Below are positions 6,424 to 9,641 of a stretch of 9,641 bases of DNA, one piece after another. Source of the stretch: an uncultured Lachnospiraceae bacterium (GTDB lineage: Bacteria; Bacillota; Clostridia; Lachnospirales; Lachnospiraceae); NCBI GenBank assembly GCA_949935685.1, contig CATLGN010000040.1:1-9641 (forward strand), in the 5' to 3' direction. Positions within the stretch are counted from its first letter, which is position 1. Each line of letters opens with the position of its first letter. Under the pieces are notes generated by a model that saw nothing but the letters and a program-made list of their open reading frames with translations, was not told where the DNA came from and ran no database searches. A program made the translations under genes and the position numbers.

Positions 6424-7563
6424 ATGTATTATTATCGGGAAATGCGGGAGCTTATTGAAAAATACGGAAGCCGATATTCGGATAAACCGCGTACGGCAAT
6501 GATAAGAATGATTTTTTGGAACCTGCTTTATATTTTTAAAGGTTCGAAGGATTCGGGGAGCGGTGTGCGAGGAAGATGGAATGCTGAGTGGATGGAAAAA
6601 GAATATGCGTCCATGATGCAGAAATACAGTATGTTATATGGTGATGCCGTTAATTACCTGCATTCCCGGTTGTTGGAAAAAGAGAAAGAACAATACATGC
6701 TGAAAATCAGATGGAACAAGCAGGTTATCCCCGATGGGGAAGCAGTACACATAGTCTTTATTACGGATAACGCGTATGCCTTTCCGACTTCCATTGCAAT
6801 TTCCTCAATCACATATCACTGTAATCCGGCGGTGGATTACCGGATTCATGTTATCGGGGTGGATCTGGAAGATGAGATGAAACAGATGTTGATCAAATCG
6901 GGGAAACGTGTCGATTGCATTGAAACATCGGAGTGTCAGTGTGATGTGGACTTTACACATGAACATGTGTCAAAAGCTGCGCTGTTTAAATTTAAAATAG
7001 CCGATTTGTTTCCCGATTATGACAAAATATTGTATCTTGATTCCGATATGATCGTCCTGAACGATTTGTCGGAATTATATTGGACTGATATAGAAGGAAA
7101 GTACGGTGCGGCTGTAACGGACTATCATATTGCAAAAAAAGGGTATCGGGGGTTATCACAGATAAAAACAAAGCATTATTTTAATTCGGGTATGCTTTTG
7201 ATGAATCTGGAGGAAATGCGAAAGCATTATCTGCCGGAGAAATTGCTTTCCAAAAAGAAAGAGATCAGTAAAAATACGGTCTTCTCGTTTATGGATCAGG
7301 ATACGTTTAATATAATATGTGGGGACAAAATGCTGCTGCTGTCGGTGAAGTACAATTTTCTCAACTGTTATTATGAGGAGATGGAACGGTACGAAATGCA
7401 TAAGCTGACAGGGATTGACTTTGAAGAAATATGCCGGATATATGAGCGGCCGACTGTTCTGCATATCGGAGGGAAATACAAACCGTGGAAAGGTATTTTA
7501 GGAGAAAAACGGTTGTTGTATGACAAGTACATGCTGATCAACAGACTGTACAGGGAGATTTGA
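6424..7563 (+). CDS. GT8 family glycosyltransferase with N-terminal YY..M/WNLLY module
   Basis: This is a retaining, metal-dependent glycosyltransferase of family 8 (relatives include LPS alpha-galactosyl- and glucosyltransferases), 379 residues from ATG 6424. The catalytic domain begins with VHIVFITDNAYAF (108-120). It shows KILYLDSDMIVLNDL (201-215) with the DxD at 206-208, FNSGMLLMNL (253-262), DQDTFN (291-296) and HIGGKYKPW (347-355), all standard GT8 landmarks. Residues 1-100 lie outside the catalytic fold. Residues 3-38, from YYREM to WNLLYIF, align with the N-terminus of the GT9 protein encoded next. The hydrophobic, Trp-containing end of that module could associate with the membrane. 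The next gene starts four bases after its stop. Donor sugar and acceptor cannot be told. Confidence 0.9.
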   Translation: MYYYREMRELIEKYGSRYSDKPRTAMIRMIFWNLLYIFKGSKDSGSGVRGRWNAEWMEKEYASMMQKYSMLYGDAVNYLHSRLLEKEKEQYMLKIRWNKQVIPDGEAVHIVFITDNAYAFPTSIAISSITYHCNPAVDYRIHVIGVDLEDEMKQMLIKSGKRVDCIETSECQCDVDFTHEHVSKAALFKFKIADLFPDYDKILYLDSDMIVLNDLSELYWTDIEGKYGAAVTDYHIAKKGYRGLSQIKTKHYFNSGMLLMNLEEMRKHYLPEKLLSKKKEISKNTVFSFMDQDTFNIICGDKMLLLSVKYNFLNCYYEEMERYEMHKLTGIDFEEICRIYERPTVLHIGGKYKPWKGILGEKRLLYDKYMLINRLYREI

Positions 7564-7567
7564 AGAG

Positions 7568-8743
7568 ATGTGGGAAGAGTATTATAGCAAGATGGAAACG
7601 CTGATCTGCGATTACGAAAGGGTATACAGAGGACGGCGCCACCGGTATGCCGCGCTTAAGCTGGCAGTCTGGAATCTGCTGTATCTGTTTTCGCCGCAGA
7701 GGCGTACGCCGTGTTACGGATTACTGAAAATTGCCTTTGTTTCTTCCGGCGGACTGGGAGATCATTTGCTGTTTGCCAATTATGTATATCATTTTTGGAA
7801 GAAGTTTTCCGGCGATGCGATACAGATGGATATATTTTTTAAGGATAAATTTCATCTTGCGCCGCATGTATTCCGGCAGGGCAGTGAATGGTGCAGTCAA
7901 TATTATGAATGGAAAGAACTGAAAAAAGAAAATTATGATCTGGTATTGGATTTGGCGGGATTTCCGAAGATCGAGAGGATAGACAAAAGCAGAATACGGA
8001 AATTGTCACCGGCTATTCTGGAGTATACGGAATTCTGTGAAAAATACAAGGTGTACTGCAGATCAGCCTTTCGGGGAAACGCCTATGGAATGAGCAAACT
8101 GTGTGAGCTGGAGGGACGGACGATTGTGCAGCGGGGCGATATTTATCATCTGCTCGGCATTACCGGGATACGGTATCCGCTTTTTATCGACTTGAGAGAG
8201 GAAGACTATCTGCGTTTTCTTGGTCTGGAAAACAGGACGTTTATTACCGTCCAGACGGGGATCGACAGCATTTATAAATCGCATGTAAAGCAGTGGCCGG
8301 CAGAGTATTGGAGAGACCTCATACAGCGGATTCGGACAAAGCATGCCGAACTTGTTATTGTTCAGGTTGGAAATTCCGGTTTATGCTGCGTGGATGAGGG
8401 GAGACACGATTTGAATCTGCTCGGGAAGACCGATCTTGAGCAGATCAAGGTTCTGCTGAAAAACAGCCGCATACATATTGATATTGAAGGAGGGTTGGTT
8501 CATCTGCGCAATGCGCTGCAGGGCGGGATCTCGATTGTGCTGTTTGGACCGACTTCCGCAGCGTTTTTCGGTTATGCAGATAATTGCAATATCAGCTCCG
8601 GCGTGTGCAGTCAATCCTGCTACCAGATGACAACGGACTGGCCATACCGCTGCCCGAAGTCAAAAAATGAGATTGGGGATTGCATGCAGGCGATTGACGC
8701 AGAGACGGTTTTTGGATATTTTGAGGAAATCTACAATGGATGA
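7568..8743 (+). CDS. GT9 heptosyltransferase-like protein, second copy
   Basis: This is a second probable family 9 glycosyltransferase, 391 residues. Landmarks are GGLGD (61-65), VKQWP (240-244) with K241, DIEGGLVH (305-312), FGPT (326-329) and GYADN (335-339). The EGGLVHL core, FGPT and GYA.N segments match the first GT9 gene, as does a C-terminal cysteine cluster C347, C351, C362 and C372 around DWPYRC, so the two are related. Its N-terminus differs: instead of a plain membrane helix it has the module YYSKM to WNLLYLF (5-41) also found on the preceding GT8 protein. The ATG at 7568 follows GGGAGA (7555-7560). Its stop overlaps the next start by eight bases. Use of ADP-heptose is inferred from family and context; its acceptor probably differs from that of the first enzyme. 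Confidence 0.86.
   Translation: MWEEYYSKMETLICDYERVYRGRRHRYAALKLAVWNLLYLFSPQRRTPCYGLLKIAFVSSGGLGDHLLFANYVYHFWKKFSGDAIQMDIFFKDKFHLAPHVFRQGSEWCSQYYEWKELKKENYDLVLDLAGFPKIERIDKSRIRKLSPAILEYTEFCEKYKVYCRSAFRGNAYGMSKLCELEGRTIVQRGDIYHLLGITGIRYPLFIDLREEDYLRFLGLENRTFITVQTGIDSIYKSHVKQWPAEYWRDLIQRIRTKHAELVIVQVGNSGLCCVDEGRHDLNLLGKTDLEQIKVLLKNSRIHIDIEGGLVHLRNALQGGISIVLFGPTSAAFFGYADNCNISSGVCSQSCYQMTTDWPYRCPKSKNEIGDCMQAIDAETVFGYFEEIYNG
8723..8727 (+). promoter_or_regulatory. Ribosome binding site of the FkbM methyltransferase gene
   Basis: GAGGA at 8723-8727 lies eight bases before ATG 8736, inside the end of the second GT9 gene. It supports the internal start over an upstream in-frame extension into that gene. 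Confidence 0.6.
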
Positions 8744-9641
8744 AAAACTGGTAGAAGAAGTAAAAGAAGTAAAGCGCAAAATGGATCTGATGGCCAGAGC
8801 GATTGCTTCCAACGACGCTTTTATGGGAAATGAGGAAAAATTACTGGAAGCGGTGCGGGCAAAGATGCCGTATTTATCCGTGCAGGTGATCGGGCGGAAA
8901 GGGATCCGCTTTTCATTTCTGCTCAGCGCACGGGACACCTGTATGGTAAAACATATGTGGGGGGGGGTATCAGGGCGTCCATTCGGAACAGGAGCTGTTG
9001 CATTTTTTCCGGCTGGCTGAAGAATATTATGGGAGCAAACCGGAAAAAGGGAAGATATTTTGCGACATAGGAGGAAATATAGGAACGACATCCATATATG
9101 TAAAGAAGGAATTTCCCGCATTGGATGTGATTGCTTTTGAACCGAACAGGGAAAACTGTCGTGTTTTTACAATAAACTGTATTTTAAATGATTGTGAGGT
9201 TGACCTGCGTCAGACAGGGCTTGGCAGAGCGGCGGAAACGGCAGTGCTCGCATTAAGCCCTGATAATATGGGCAATCACAGAATTTGGAACAGCGGCGTG
9301 GAGAATCGAAAAACAGAGAATGTCCGTATCAGTACTTTTGATTGGGAAATGAAACGTAACAGGGGCGATATTGGATATGTGTGGATTGATGTGGAGGGAT
9401 ACGAGGGAGACGTTCTGGAGGGCATGCGGAAAACACTGGACAGAAAAAAGTTTCCGATCTGGATGGAATTTTGTCCGCAGATGTTGGAGGAAAGCGGTTC
9501 CATGCCTGTATTGCGGGATATGCTGCATTGTTATTTCAGAGGATATATAGACAGACATAATATAAAAAGAGTTTGTCCTGTGGATGAGATTGATACGCTG
9601 GCAGAATCATTGAAAGGAGGAAACGCGACGGACTTATTTCT
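8736..9641 (+). CDS. FkbM-family methyltransferase, frameshifted at a G9 tract, 3' end beyond window
   Basis: This is a probable SAM-dependent O-methyltransferase acting on a sugar of the glycan. The ATG at 8736 has GAGGA at 8723-8727 and overlaps the preceding stop. As written, the frame encodes 77 plausible residues, starting with a charged helix (EEVKEVKRKM) and ending HMWGG. After the nine Gs at 8959-8967 it goes out of frame and stops at 9018-9020, giving only 94 residues. In the +1 frame from 8968 the protein continues (YQGVHSEQELLHFF) with the FkbM landmarks FCDIGGNIGTTSIY, VIAFEPN and WIDVEGYEGDVLEGM up to the window edge. Removing one G gives HMWGGYQGVHSEQE and one continuous protein of at least 301 residues. 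The break may be phase variation or a base-calling error in the homopolymer. The family call rests on the downstream part and is firm. Confidence 0.85.
8959..8967 (+). repeat. Nine-G homopolymer tract within the methyltransferase gene
   Basis: Nine consecutive Gs (after CATATGT) lie exactly where the reading frame of the methyltransferase breaks. Eight or eleven Gs would keep the gene in frame; nine or ten would not. The tract has the same length as the one at 1210-1218. Confidence 0.9.

Noticed and set aside
7134..7141. A7 followed by G as a programmed frameshift site in the GT8 gene
   Set aside because: The GT8 frame is intact on both sides with conserved motifs before and after, so no frameshift is needed.
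8660..9121. Minus-strand open frame spanning the methyltransferase frameshift
   Set aside because: Its translation shows no recognisable motif, and the plus strand has FkbM motifs and a ribosome site. It is a shadow that happens to be open across the G tract.
9613..9620. AAAGGAGG as the ribosome site of a next gene
   Set aside because: No ATG, GTG or TTG follows at a usable distance before the window ends, and the bases read in frame as Lys-Gly-Gly of the methyltransferase.
1..9641. CRISPR array, insertion sequence, tRNA, riboswitch or intrinsic terminator
   Set aside because: I saw no spaced repeats, transposase, tRNA-like fold or hairpin followed by a T run. Genes are packed almost without spacers, so there is little room for such elements.

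Overview
The window is one continuous plus-strand operon-like block with no gap longer than about 20 bases between genes. It has two parts: a complete ADP-heptose pathway (gmhB, gmhA, a split hldE, hldD), and a surface-glycan assembly and export module (two GT9 heptosyltransferase-like enzymes, an ABC-2 permease, a polysaccharide ABC ATPase, a GT8 glycosyltransferase and an FkbM methyltransferase). The strong AGGAGG-type ribosome sites, tight stop/start overlaps and a swing from very G-rich to AT-rich DNA suggest a Bacillota member, perhaps Lachnospiraceae or Negativicutes. That assignment is inference with low confidence, because no phylogenetic marker is present.

Layout: 1-96 is the tail of an unidentified upstream gene. 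93-770 is gmhB, whose reading frame runs 131 bases into gmhA (640-1209). 1230-2246 is the heptose kinase and 2209-2685 the heptose-1-phosphate adenylyltransferase; these are the two halves of HldE as separate overlapping genes. 2687-3652 is the epimerase hldD. 3656-4903 is the first GT9 enzyme. 4903-5685 and 5687-6415 are the exporter pair. 6424-7563 is a GT8 enzyme, 7568-8743 the second GT9 enzyme, and 8736-9641 an FkbM methyltransferase that runs off the window and is frameshifted at a nine-G tract.

How the genes could work together: GmhA, the kinase, GmhB, the adenylyltransferase and HldD turn sedoheptulose 7-phosphate into ADP-L-glycero-D-manno-heptose. The GT9 enzymes would transfer heptose, GT8 would add another sugar, FkbM would O-methylate the glycan, and the ABC pair would export it. 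No lipid A, Wzx/Wzy or initiating phosphoglycosyltransferase gene is in the window, so the anchor and final polymer are unknown.

The main points of interest are: the G9 tract that puts the methyltransferase out of frame (possible phase variation); a similar N-terminal module of about 36 residues on two glycosyltransferases of different families; a shared C-terminal four-cysteine signature in both GT9 enzymes; and the sharp base-composition change near position 4900.
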